NCBI GenBank assembly: GCA_034401795.1
Contig: CM067366.1
Coordinates: 78,483,470-78,547,469, forward strand
Length of the DNA stretch: 64,000 nucleotides
Direction of reading: 5' to 3'
Source: Chaetoderma sp. LZ-2023a
Lineage: Eukaryota; Mollusca; Caudofoveata; Chaetodermatida; Chaetodermatidae
Each line of letters opens with the position of its first letter. The first letter of the stretch is position 1. Made by a program: the position numbers and the translations under genes. The notes beneath the pieces are model-generated. The model did not search any database. It was not told where the DNA came from and saw nothing but the letters and a program-made list of their open reading frames with translations. This document shows positions 31,073 through 40,984 of the stretch, one piece after another.

Positions 31073-31248
31073 ATCTGGTGCAAACGTGTCTATTTATTGT
31101 GACATGAGAACTTTAAGGTCTTACAAAAATGTACATATACATGTATTGCTGAGTTGCAGAATAGTGTTGCCAAGCTACTCTTGAAAACTGTAAAATTTTT
31201 GCTTTGTAGCAAACAGATTTAAAAATAATAAATGTGTTTTTACCTTGC

Positions 31249-31250
31249 AG
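31249..31250 (+). promoter_or_regulatory. Probable 5' UTR splice acceptor of TXNDC9
   Basis: A pyrimidine-rich run, TGTTTTTACCTTGCAG, ends at 31250, 30 bases before the TXNDC9 ATG. This is a good acceptor and implies a non-coding first exon upstream. The first exon may lie beyond the DIRS insertion, which would place that element inside the first intron. Confidence 0.5.
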
Positions 31251-31280
31251 TTCCTGATTGATTGATCAAACATTTCCATC

Positions 31281-31949
31281 ATGGCCGAGTCTGTTCAACA
31301 ACAACTCTTGCAAGCAACTCAGATCATCGAACAGCAAGTCGATGCCCAGATTGAGCGTTTGGAGAACTTGGACGAGGATGATTTAGACGTGCTACGACAG
31401 AAACGTATGAAAGCCATGAAACGCGCTTCAGAACAGAAGAAAGAATGGCTAACATTGGGTCACGGTGAATACACAGAGATTGCTAGTGAGAAGGAGTTCT
31501 TTGAAATGTACAAGAAGAGCAAAAATGTTGTGTGTCATTTCTTCAGAGACAGTACATTCCGTTGTAAGATCGTCGATAAGCATTTAGCTATTCTAGCTCC
31601 AAAGCATATTGAAGCAAGGTTTATTAAGCTAAGTGTGGACAAATGCCAGTTCCTTATTGATCGTTTACGGATAAAGATCCTGCCTACAATAGCTATTTGT
31701 CGTGACGGGAAAACAGTAGATTATATTGTTGGCTTTGATGACCTGGGTGGTATAGATGACTTCCCTACAGAGATGTTAGAATGGCGCCTTGGTACAACAG
31801 AAGTTATCAGTTACAATGGTGACTTGCTGAACCCACCCACCATTGAGCAGAAGAAGAAACAAAGTAAGACAGTGTTTGGATTTGCAAAAACCAAGAGTTC
31901 AATACGAGGAGGTGATGATGATGATAGCAGTGATGAAGATGATTGGTAG
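31281..31949 (+). CDS. TXNDC9: Thioredoxin domain-containing protein 9
   Basis: The intact 222-codon gene has the ATG in a good context (CATCATGGCC). The layout matches TXNDC9 (phosducin-like protein 3), which acts with the CCT/TRiC chaperonin on actin and tubulin folding. It has an N-terminal coiled coil (about residues 1-55), the conserved GHGEYTEI segment (about 60), and a thioredoxin-like domain (about 65-185) with FFRDSTFRCKIVDKHL. It lacks a CxxC pair, as expected for this non-redox family. The C terminus is acidic, ending DDSSDEDDW. Length is normal. The coding region is one exon here, whereas vertebrate genes have several. The 3' region to about 32200 is AT-rich, probably UTR. Confidence 0.92.
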   Translation: MAESVQQQLLQATQIIEQQVDAQIERLENLDEDDLDVLRQKRMKAMKRASEQKKEWLTLGHGEYTEIASEKEFFEMYKKSKNVVCHFFRDSTFRCKIVDKHLAILAPKHIEARFIKLSVDKCQFLIDRLRIKILPTIAICRDGKTVDYIVGFDDLGGIDDFPTEMLEWRLGTTEVISYNGDLLNPPTIEQKKKQSKTVFGFAKTKSSIRGGDDDDSSDEDDW

Positions 31950-33355
31950 TATGTCTACAAACTTTCTATATCTACACGATCTTTATAAAATGATGCATTT
32001 TTATAATGTCTATGCTATGTGGTTATTATATTTAAAATATTACATTACATCATTTTATTTTATTGCTACACCTATTGAACATTATTATTATTAACTGATG
32101 CATGCTACACTTTTATGAAGATGGTTTTCATTTAGGCTGTGTTAATATATGATCATAGATCATGTAGCTTCATTTTATTATTGGATGTTGAAGATCTGTC
32201 ATCTGTATAAAAAAATTGTTTAAGAAAAGATATCTGCGTTCTCACTCACAATCTATGGGGACATTCAAAAGTCATGTAATGCCACAGGGTGTGGGTGTGT
32301 ATATGCCTAGGTGTTACAGTTCATTGGGGGAGGTGTTTACACGGCTGTTACATAACTGAACCGAGTTATGCATTTTGATAGAAATGTATTTTGCACTAGA
32401 ATGCGCAATCGATGGCACACCATCGCAAATCCCCACACTTTCACCCCCTCCGATGTTCTACCTCCCACCCTGACCATGCTCCACCCCAGCCCTGGGGGCA
32501 TAGTCTAATGTAAACATTGTTTCTCATTTGCAATCATATGGGTAATTAACACACTAAATTCTACGGAATTTTAGTATCTGCCTTTCATCTCCGCCTCCAC
32601 CCTGTCCCCACCCAAGCCTGAGCCCAATACAAATGTCGTCTTGCAGTTCACAATCATATGGGTAACTCACATAACACATTTGATTGAACTCCACCAAATG
32701 GTTTTCGAGGAGATAGACGAATGGATGGAGGCGATTGCAATATGCCCCCCCCCCCCCAATTCCTTCAAAACACATGGGGGTAATTACAAGCTCATCGAAA
32801 CAGCTGAATGATAATTAACCCTTTACTAGTCGCATGGTCTAGGCCATAGGGAGGTAATTTATGGCCACTGTAAAAACATTTACTGGTGAGCAAAATGTAT
32901 TTTTGAGCAGATTTCCCTCTTAAGACTGGCTCTTTATAAAAAAAGTCATTGTCCGTTAAAAGTATTAAAAAATAAACTTTAGGAGGATGTCTGACTGCCT
33001 CTTCATTTCTGTCCATACTTTTAAGACCTATATATTTGAATAATCTTAGATAGCTCTGGAATCTGGATGGGCTCTCAAATTTCTCGCCAATTTGCATTAT
33101 ACTTTCAAGAATAAGTTTTGTATCGTAAAGAATATACTTTTTCTGGGATTTTACTATGGATGGGTTAAAGTGTTAAAGCTAATTGGAGGGGCTCGATTTG
33201 TCACTCGGTAATCTGACGTCATAGTCAAAATATGTCACTTGGTAATCTGACGTCATAGTCAAAATATGTCACTTACTAGCTGATGTCAAATCAAAATATG
33301 TCTTAATTATGACGTAGAGCGGGAAGCTTAATTTTGGCAACCTCAACCCGCCTAG
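31950..33355. other. 3' UTR and spacer after TXNDC9
   Basis: AT-rich sequence is followed by non-coding DNA with a poly-C run (about 32745-32758), CCACCC-rich stretches near 32450-32620, and three roughly 41-bp tandem units (33190-33305) with GTCACTnGGTAATCTGACGT and AAAATATGTC. Short ORFs here have no recognisable content. Confidence 0.6.
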
Positions 33356-33359
33356 TTGA

Positions 33360-33720
33360 TGCTAAAGGGATGCATGTAGTGTAGAGTAGTTGATGGATCC
33401 AGGGGCGTTGATGGATCCGGTTGCTTTCTTTAGCCTGTCTCTAAACTGTGGCCTCTGCATCATCTGGGTCTGATGATAATATTTGGATGATGCAGAATTG
33501 TAGATCACTCTTGGTGTGGTTTTCAGTAGTGAAATGTCTTGACACATATGGCTCATAGCGTGTGATTTTTTTTAATTGGTGATGGAATGTAAGTGCTCCT
33601 CTATCCTGATCTCAAATGTGCGTTTAGTTTCTACCACATATTGTTTTTTGCTTCGTTTGCAAGTTATTGGTTAAATCAGATTTCTAGTCTGGCAGCTACC
33701 AACTATTTTGGCCCTATACA
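33360..33720 (-). pseudogene. Penelope-like GIY-YIG endonuclease fragment
   Basis: The minus strand encodes ITCKRSKKQYVVETKRTFEI near 33660-33610, then RIEEHLHSI and a SHAMSHMCQDI segment further on. This is the QYVGET.R...R..EH signature of PLE GIY-YIG domains with Val replacing Gly. Frame breaks are present. Together with the RT scrap at 34108-34340 it marks a minus-strand PLE remnant, distinct in sequence from the PLE at 13.5-17.4 kb. Confidence 0.65.
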
Positions 33721-33769
33721 TTAGCTTGCTGTAGTTGCTTTTAGCCCTTAATGGTCAGATTTAGTCCAA

Positions 33770-34110
33770 AAATTTTTAATATTTTCTTATTGAATGCACA
33801 TTTACAGGCCGAAATAATACAATTTTTTACAGTTTATCACTGTGGTAAATTTTCTAAAATTGTATACTCTCGGCCTTGAAGTGGACATTCTACAAGACCA
33901 TAATGGTCATACCAACCTCTGCTATGGTCTGCTAGATTGTCCATTTACAGGTCAAGAAAATACAATGTTTGAAAATTTACCACAAATGACTGGCTCGATG
34001 ACCGAGCCAGTCATTCCAGTGATAAATTTTCATAAATTGTATTCTTTAGGCCTGTCATTGGACATACCATAAGAAAATATTAAAATTTTCTTGACTCAAT
34101 CTGACCATTA
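33770..34110. repeat. Palindromic MITE-like repeats, family A
   Basis: Two fold-back segments lie between the two pieces of the PLE relic. One centres near 33845. The other is at 33940-34070 with GACTGGCTCGATGACCGAGC as its core. The arms carry CATTTACAGGCC/GGCCTG...AATG and AAAATTTACCAC/GATAAATTTTC, the same family as the cluster at 48.9-50.3 kb. Their position indicates insertion into the PLE. Confidence 0.7.
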
Positions 34111-34345
34111 AAGGGCTAGAGGGTTAAAGCAGCGTTGGTCCATAACTTGACAGAACTTGCACTTAACTTTTGGCAAGTTGAGCGAGGTTAAGTAAGCCTC
34201 TGATGGAAAGCATGTCTGGTAGGCCGTGGTGGTGTATGAATTTTCTTTGTTTGTTATATTTGCATACAACGATGTCACGTCCATTGTGACTAATAAAGTA
34301 TTTTCACTGGCACGACCATAATTTTTTGCCCTTCTGATGAAATCG
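34108..34345 (-). pseudogene. Penelope-like reverse-transcriptase fragment
   Basis: The minus strand reads WVDFIRRAKNYGRA...LVTMDVTSLYANITNKE. TMDVTSLYTNI is the motif A region of PLE RTs, including the catalytic Asp. The fragment stops where the inverted end of a DIRS relic begins (about 34341). The rest of the RT was not found at higher coordinates. Confidence 0.7.
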
Positions 34346-35710
34346 ACCCAGACGTATATACTGGTCTGGCATTTTGTTAGCTTACTAAAATACTTACCAC
34401 TCAATTCACTGTTTGCTATAAGTCACCTGACTTGGATATCTCAGAAAATTTTAACCTATTCATTCCCATGGTGTGTGGGTTCCCTTGTAAACAAGGTTAG
34501 CAGAGATACATCCCTCCATTGGGTAGTCTTGATAGTATCTCTAACTATAAAGCAGTCATTGCTCTAGGGAACCGGTTCCTCTATTCCTATAGAGAACATA
34601 AACGAGTCCGTGAGCATGCGCATTTATGCTACTATGCATGCGACCGAGTCCAAGGCGTCATTAATTAATTCCACACATTTTTAATAATGATTTGCAATTT
34701 AATGACGTGGGGTGGCCAAGGTGGGCCACAGTGAATTGAGTGGTAAGTATTTTAGTAAGCTAACAAAACGCCAGACCAGTATATACGTCTGGGTCATTTT
34801 GTAACACAACGAAAATACTAAGCCACTCAATTCACTGTTTGCTAAAACATAGAATTGGTCAGAGCCCAAATACTAGGTGGGTTGGTAAATTGCAAATCAA
34901 GAATGAAAGGTTAATCACCAAAAATACTAAAACCAACTAAATCGCTGAAGTGCTGAAAGAGCACGAACAAACAAATGTTCTAAATAAAATACAATAAAAT
35001 AATGATAATTAGAAAATCTCAGCAAAGAGAATTTAAAAACAGACGTGAGATGGTGAAGAAGATGGCTGACTAAAGAATCTAGGCAATTGAGCCTCGGTTT
35101 GAGTGGCGAAACTAGAAATGTCAGATTGTGAATTGAATCTGATCTTTCAGATAAAAATAATGTAGAATCTGACATTTATACCGCAACTTACATAATGTCG
35201 TCCACTGATAGATCTGCATAGAATGCGAAGGAGAAGGCCATACCACGAACATCGTGTGCCTTAACACAAACTGAGTGTCTCCTGGAGATACATTCTAGCG
35301 TCAATTAATGGTGTTTGTAATCCAGTTAATGAGATGCGCGCTTACTAAACAAATTCGCATAAGCAATCTGAACGGTAGATCTGCATAGAATGCGAAGGAG
35401 AATGCCATACCACGAACATCGTGTGCCTTAACACTTACTGAGTGTCTCCTGAGATACATTCTAGTGTCAATTAATGGTGTCTTTAATCCAGTTGATGAGA
35501 TGCACACTTACTAAACAAATTCGCATAAGTAATCTGAACAGTAGATCTGCTTAGAAGGCGAAGGAGAAGGCCATACCACGAACATCGTGTGCCTTAATAC
35601 TTACTGAGTGTCTCCTGGAGATACATTCTAGTGTCGATTAATGGTGTCTGTAATCCAGTTGATGAGATGCACGCTTACTAAACAAATTTGCATATGTAAT
35701 CTGAACGGTG
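34341..35710 (-). mobile_element. DIRS relic in minus orientation
   Basis: Bases 34341-34407 and 34728-34797 are inverted copies of about 67 bp (GACCCAGACG...). Directly after the second, 34798-34850 repeats the inner part of the first in direct orientation. This resembles a DIRS right terminus plus internal complementary region. Upstream on the minus strand, 35160-35700 encodes tyrosine recombinase text (VKAHDVRGMAFSFAFYADL). The order of recombinase, internal complementary region and terminus matches the intact element at 23.8-31.1 kb. The gag and RT parts are missing. The element appears to sit in the PLE RT fragment. Confidence 0.6.
35205..35710 (-). repeat. Three tandem copies of a recombinase active-site segment
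   Basis: A unit of about 167 bp recurs with ACCACGAACATCGTGTGCCT at about 35242, 35409 and 35575. On the minus strand each unit encodes the HDVRG box of a DIRS tyrosine recombinase, followed by a non-homologous stretch ending near an ACTAAACAAATTnGCATA segment. Identity between units is high, about 90-95% by eye. Confidence 0.85.
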
Positions 35711-36640
35711 TTTGAAAAAGATCTTTTAAATTGGGTATAGTTTTCGGAAAGGATTGAAAACAATTAATTAGGTTTTATATATATAAGATCTCTTCAAGGG
35801 CAAAGAATGAAGGCAGATCTCCTACCACCTAGAAAAGATCATTCACAAAAAGAACATGAATATCAAAATGCCATCTAACAAATGCGGCAGCTAGTAGAAA
35901 AGGATGATTTCAGAGTTATACAATTAAACGTGTGAAAAACATTGCGTGGCAGAGGTATGCATTTAAAGCTATACTGGTATATAATTTGTCATTTGTCCAA
36001 GAGAAAATTAAAAAAATTCACACTTTGGACAAGAGACATATTTCGCTCTAGAAATGCAGGAAATGCCCTCTCAGAGTATCTGGAGGTCAAAAAAATTCCC
36101 GGACCCGCCCCGCCCCCCCCCCACCACCATCCCCACTTAAAGGATGGTCTTTTGCCGTTGTCTAGGCCCCAGAAATTCTAGGGCCAGCCCTGCATACATA
36201 TGGCTGCGTAGGGAAGCAATAGTGTGAAGCTACTGCTGCCCATAAACCTATTGCTGCCCTGGGCAGTTATGAAGCAATAGCTTCCAGCATAACCTTGAAC
36301 CCACTTAGGTTAAGAATAATCTGCCACTCTTGAAATTTTTTTGTTTTCAAGACGTTGAATTCTATGAGTAATTTGGCCCATTCTTAGGACCATGATGTAA
36401 TGTACCAATGAGAAAAGTACCTCCCTCATACTCCTAAATTATAAATTATCCATAACTGGATAGAATTGAAAAATTTAGCAGCCAGCTAAGGGTCCATATT
36501 TATCTCTGGAAATGTAGGAGAGGCGATCTTGGAGCACCAAGATTTCAAAGTTTCCAGTGGAGGACACCCAGACCCCCCTCCCTTTCCTCCCCGCCCCATC
36601 TGTTTTGGCTGTCACTGGCTTGGGTCTTTGAGAGGCTGTC
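35711..36640. other. Non-coding spacer
   Basis: This is unique-looking, AT-rich DNA with two C-rich stretches (36105-36140 and 36565-36600) next to GAGG...CCAGA-type text, which may be ends of old repeats. I see no gene. Confidence 0.5.
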
Positions 36641-36689
36641 TTTTTCATGCACTCCTGCCCTAAAAAATTTCTGGATCCGCCCCTGAATT

Positions 36690-37103
36690 GTCATCGTCTA
36701 TACCCACGAATCATTAAATTCCCACAACTGCGACACCCTAGATTGAAAAGAAGGTCACGGCAATTAGAAAAGAGTTCAAAACTTGTCCCACAAATCAGAG
36801 AGTGTAGCTACACAGATAGACTCGAAGCCTTAATTCTTAAGGCTTCGATGATATTTACCTGAAACGTTGAAGCTCATCAGGGATCTATATAATATTGATG
36901 GAGACCACCTTTTCGAAACATCCAGTATCACAAAGACCAGAGCTCTCAACATAAAACACAGCAAGAAAGATATTCACAAGCACTTATTCGCTAATAGAGT
37001 GCTACCACGGTGGAATTCACTGTCACCTACAATAACAATAGTCGAATTATTAAAAAACAAACTAGATATCTACTTCAGAGAAAGAACATTTGAATTTGAC
37101 TAA
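36690..37103 (+). pseudogene. CR1/L2-like LINE ORF2 C-terminal fragment
   Basis: The plus strand encodes LKRRSRQLEKSSKLVPQIRE, then SYTDRLEAL. After a frame break it encodes LIRDLYNIDGDHLFE and HLFANRVLPRWNSLSPTI, ending with a stop at 37101-37103. FANRV...WNSL is the usual C-terminal signature of CR1/L2-type LINEs. The fragment covers the last 130 or so codons. Confidence 0.75.
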
Positions 37104-38170
37104 ACACTGAACAGGCCATACAAAGTCTTACTGCATTTCTGCCAATGCAATGGACTGATAGTTGAGTAGCTTGTACATTGGCAAGAACATGCTTGGTAGT
37201 GATTCCAATTACCAGTAGATACGTCTCTGGTTTCAAGATCCAATTCTTTAGGTAGCATGAAGAGACATTAGCGTATATTGCTTGCAGACTCAGACTTTCC
37301 TGCACCATACACTCTCAATCTTTCTTGACTGACGCTTCAGGTGTGGTGACCATACTGTGTTACAGAACTCGAAGGTCGGTCTGGCCATGGTTTTGAACAT
37401 AACATTAAACAGTGTACTATCTATGTGAATGTCCTCTTAATCACTCCCAATATTATGTTAGCCTTGTTTACTGCAGCATTTATATGAACATCAAATGACA
37501 GGTTGTCGTCTCTATATGCCTAGGCTATTTTCATTGTCTATGGCTAATATGACGGGAGGGTATCTGTACCTGTCATGATGTACTGCTTTCTTGGATTATT
37601 TCTTCCCCGGTGGAGTATATGTATATTTATTGAGCTGAAATGTAACTGCCAGTCAGTTGACCATTTGCAGGTGTTGCTGATTTTGTTCTGTAGGTTGTCA
37701 GTGTAGGGATTTTCTATCAGCTTTGTGTCATCAGCAAATACTTTACAGATACATTCCAGTGTGTCTGGTAAGTCGTTAATAAATATTTAAAATAGCATAG
37801 GGCCAAAAACACTTCCTTGTTGTACTCCATTTAGCACCTCTTTTCAGGCTGACATTGCACCATTGCCACTGTTTGCTGTTGGACAGGAAATCTTCAATCC
37901 ATTCAACTACCTTCTCTCTGATGCCATATGCCTTGTGCGTCTCTATGGGTCGTCTGTGTGATACTGTGTCAAATGCATTTTTAAGTAAAGGTATATGACA
38001 ACGACTGACTCATCTCCATCTATCATTCCGGTAACTATCTCTAAGTACTCTAGTAGTTGAGTCTTGATAAATTGTGTTTAAAACCATATTGGCATCCAGT
38101 TAGTAATTTTCCTTCCTCTATAGATTTAGGCTTAGCCTTTGATGGACGACCCATTCTGACTTTGTACATA
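37104..38170 (-). pseudogene. CR1/L2-like LINE reverse-transcriptase fragment
   Basis: The minus strand encodes AFDTVSHRRPIETHKAYGI near 38000-37920, EWIEDFLSN near 37890, VFADDTKLIENP near 37745 (catalytic ADD), LSFDVHINAAVNKANIILG near 37480 and TVWSPHLKRQSRKIES near 37330. Several stops and shifts are present. It ends where the plus-strand fragment (36690-37103) begins, and together the two cover most of the RT and C terminus in opposite orientations. Confidence 0.8.
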
Positions 38171-38990
38171 TACTATTATCCCGCAAAATAAACAACTTTG
38201 AATTTGAAATTTGGTCATGCTCCTTTAAATATTAACCTGGTCTATACGCAAGATGTACTTTTAAAACCATTTAATGGTACAACCGACCAAAACTTAAGTA
38301 GTAAAAAAGGTAATGTCCATGCCTTAGCTACTCGATCAGATGCAGAAACAGTGTCATGTGAATGATTTATTTCTTTACACCTTGATCACATGTGTGAATG
38401 GGGTGATCCTACCTGGGCCCATGTTCCTGAAACGATCATTATTGCGGGTCATAACAATATCGGTAACTAAGATAACGATACTGTAACGAGAGCGCTAACG
38501 GGAGTTAGCTGAAACCTTCATAACCTTCTCGTTCTGCTCTCAATATTAATCACTACTAACGAGGTAGGTAGGCCATCATTATCACAAATATTTAAAACAA
38601 GGACAAATTTGTCCAATATCTGCTTAGTTAATATATTTTCCAATCAGGGTGCCATGAGGACAAATGTGTCTATTTTGGAAACAATGTTGCTGAAAGCTGT
38701 TGTTTTGCATGCATTCTCGGAACCCCAGAGACATACCTCCACCCAAGTTTGGCGAAGTTCCCTCAAGTAGCACCAGAGTTATTAAAAATGTTAAATATTC
38801 AAAAGCAGCGATAGCGGTGATGACGGCGGTGCCGTCGCCAATGATGACGATTACTACTACTTACATACTTGCAAGTGCCTAGTGATATATCAGAATGTAT
38901 CTCAGAAAAACGCAAAAGTAAGAATATCTGAAATGTACACCATCAATTCCAATCAATTCATGTGGTTGTGAGACGGGTAGTTAAAAGCTA
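38171..38990. other. Spacer with a possible MITE end
   Basis: The region is non-coding. At about 38415-38570 a segment starting GGGCCCATGTTCCTGAAACG with many ATAACGATA-type words resembles the inverted end at 45870-46010. No gene was found. Confidence 0.45.
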
Positions 38991-39016
38991 GTCCGGTGAA
39001 AGTGGATTTTTGTCCT

Positions 39017-39115
39017 CTGGATGCTGGTCTAGTGATAGGCTATTCGCCTCCCAAACATTAGGCAGAAGATGTCACAGAATTCACTGGTTTGAACCCCCGC
39101 TCGGGTCGAGAATTG
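39017..39115 (+). repeat. tRNA-Gly-like SINE head or tRNA pseudogene
   Basis: CTGGTCTAGTGATAGGCTAT TCGCCTCCCAA resembles the D-arm and anticodon arm of tRNA-Gly (CCC). It is followed after extra bases by GGTTTGAACCCCC, a B-box-like T-arm. The anticodon stem is degenerate and the spacing is too long for a functional tRNA. It is most likely the promoter head of a SINE. Confidence 0.5.
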
Positions 39116-40139
39116 AAAACGGTAAAAATTACATTGCTGATGACGAATGAGTTATATCTTAGTTTCAGTGCATCATCAATGACATGGTTCATAAAACTAA
39201 TGCTTGATAATAATAAAATCTACTACAAGTACTCCATGCTCACATTAACACTTGCATCTAGGGACCCGGGTAAAAATTTTAATTTACATTTCTTAACTTG
39301 CACGATTACCTGTGCGTTGTGGAAATGGGCATGTCATGTATTAAGTATACACAGTTGCATTCTGTCGCTAATATTAACCGACACGAGAAACATTCACATA
39401 TCGGCTGTTTTATCTCAAAGAAAGGTGCTTTTACCCGTATTTCCAGTGTGATAACAGCTCTCAATTGTATTTGCAGATATGAATCTACAATGCTAATTAA
39501 TATGATACAGAGAAAATAATAAATGATATAATAATATAAATATGTCAGTCCGTTCATCCATACGTCTATATGTCTGTCTATGTGTCAGATAATTTCCATT
39601 AAAGAATATATCTTAAAAAGCAGCTGAAAATATATTTAGTAAACTTGGCATTTGCCATTGGCGAAATAAATTAATATTTTCTTGGCTAATTGTTAATGGT
39701 GACAACAGTGTTTTCCTATAATTTCTTTAATTAAATTAAACTTGTCAGCAGCATCATACTTTTGCATATTACAGGTAATTCTACACGTTTTTTAACTCAT
39801 GAATAAATAACAATTGGTTGGTTTGTCTTTCGATCTCTCAAGTGTCCATATGTCTGCCCATCTGTCTGAGCAGACATCTCTCGGTCTGAAATATTGGGTA
39901 AGCTAAGTTTCCCAGACCTTCTACTTATAATAGCCAAGCTTGATATTTGGATAAATATTTGGATGAAAATCTGCATACATCAAGCTTGTCATTGTGTCCT
40001 AATTCTCATAGATGAGTGAACCGCAAATAATATCACTTATTGACTCTGCTGTAATTTCACACATACATACACCTGTGGTGTAAATTTACTTTCGGAATAG
40101 GCTACTATAGATCATGTTGTCCCCAATGACAGGGTTCGC
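39116..40139. other. AT-rich spacer
   Basis: I find no ORF with recognisable content, no clear repeat structure and no RNA gene here. Short ORFs on both strands near 39.1-39.55 kb are composition effects. Confidence 0.5.
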
Positions 40140-40495
40140 ATCTGGGATAAGGGGTTACCGTGCTATGCCATATGCACTATCACGAAGCAGCCATCTTCCT
40201 GTTATCTGAGTCTCAGACATTTCCCTAGATAGAGTACAATTTCTCAACACCGCAGAGTCGTGATCACTGCGTGGCCAACTTGCAACCATGTCTAAAGAAT
40301 CTACCATCAGCATCAATAACTCCCTGAACATTAATCGCATTGTTGCTTTTTCTGCAAACGTACAAATGGTCATCTTCACTAGGGGATTTGATTACTTGAT
40401 TGGTGACTTGATTCTTTTTGAGCATCAGTGATGCATCAGCTCGAGTTGATTGGTAAATTTCTCTACTTTTGGTGTGCATGCTGCGTCTTCGCATT
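40140..40495 (-). pseudogene. PIF/Harbinger transposase fragment
   Basis: On the minus strand two overlapping frames carry AINVQGVIDADGRFF, then VASWPRSDHDSAVLRNCTL, TGRWLLRDSAYGI and ARYP-like text. This corresponds to the DDE_Tnp_4 core: the first Asp in DADGRF, the second in the SxHD.. stretch and a G/RDSAY block. A frameshift near 40330 breaks it. Terminal repeats and the companion Myb-like gene were not seen. Confidence 0.65.
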
Positions 40496-40559
40496 TATCT
40501 ATGACATGGTCTGGGAGAAAAAATTTCTAACCTCGGTGCGTGATCATTGTTTTTAAAGT

Positions 40560-40836
40560 TTTTGACTGTGTCCACGTCTATTGGTAATTGGTGCCAGGAA
40601 GAAATCCTCTCTGCTGATTTTGTAATAGCCATTGATATGTCTCGCGAAGGTCTGTTTTCTCACGTCTCATTGACAAATTCTCAAAATGTGTGCTGCATAG
40701 CTTTGCGGAACGTTCTTGGACTTTATCAATTTTGGTGATATTTTTCTGTAGCCAAGGATTCCAACTAGAGGAACAGTACTCTAACAATGGTTTTACTAAC
40801 GCGGTATACAATAAGTGAAGGTTACTGTGGATCTGT
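40560..40836 (-). pseudogene. LINE ORF2 fragment, 3' piece split off by hAT
   Basis: The minus strand encodes YTALVKPLLEYCSSSWNPWL then KIDKVQERSAKL, the region downstream of the RT core in CR1/L2 LINEs. Its upstream continuation is at 43987-44560. The intervening 3.1 kb is the hAT-like insertion. Confidence 0.75.
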
Positions 40837-40935
40837 CAGGGAAGCATGGATGGGGTAATAGTAATATGTAATAGTAATAGAAATAGATGTTAATTTTACA
40901 ATGTAATAGTAATTGATTAAAAAGTGATAGGTAAA

Positions 40936-40984
40936 AGCCATCTTCCTGTTATCTGTGTCTCAGACATTTCCCTAGATAGAGTAC
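40936..40984. repeat. 49-bp copy of the neighbouring Harbinger fragment
   Basis: AGCCATCTTCCTGTTATCTG through AGAGTAC is identical to 40189-40237 except for one base (A to T). It lies just inside the hAT-like element, 750 bp from the source copy. Confidence 0.85.

Noticed and set aside
39017..39115. Functional tRNA-Gly
   Set aside because: The anticodon stem does not pair, and the distance between A-box-like and B-box-like parts is too long.
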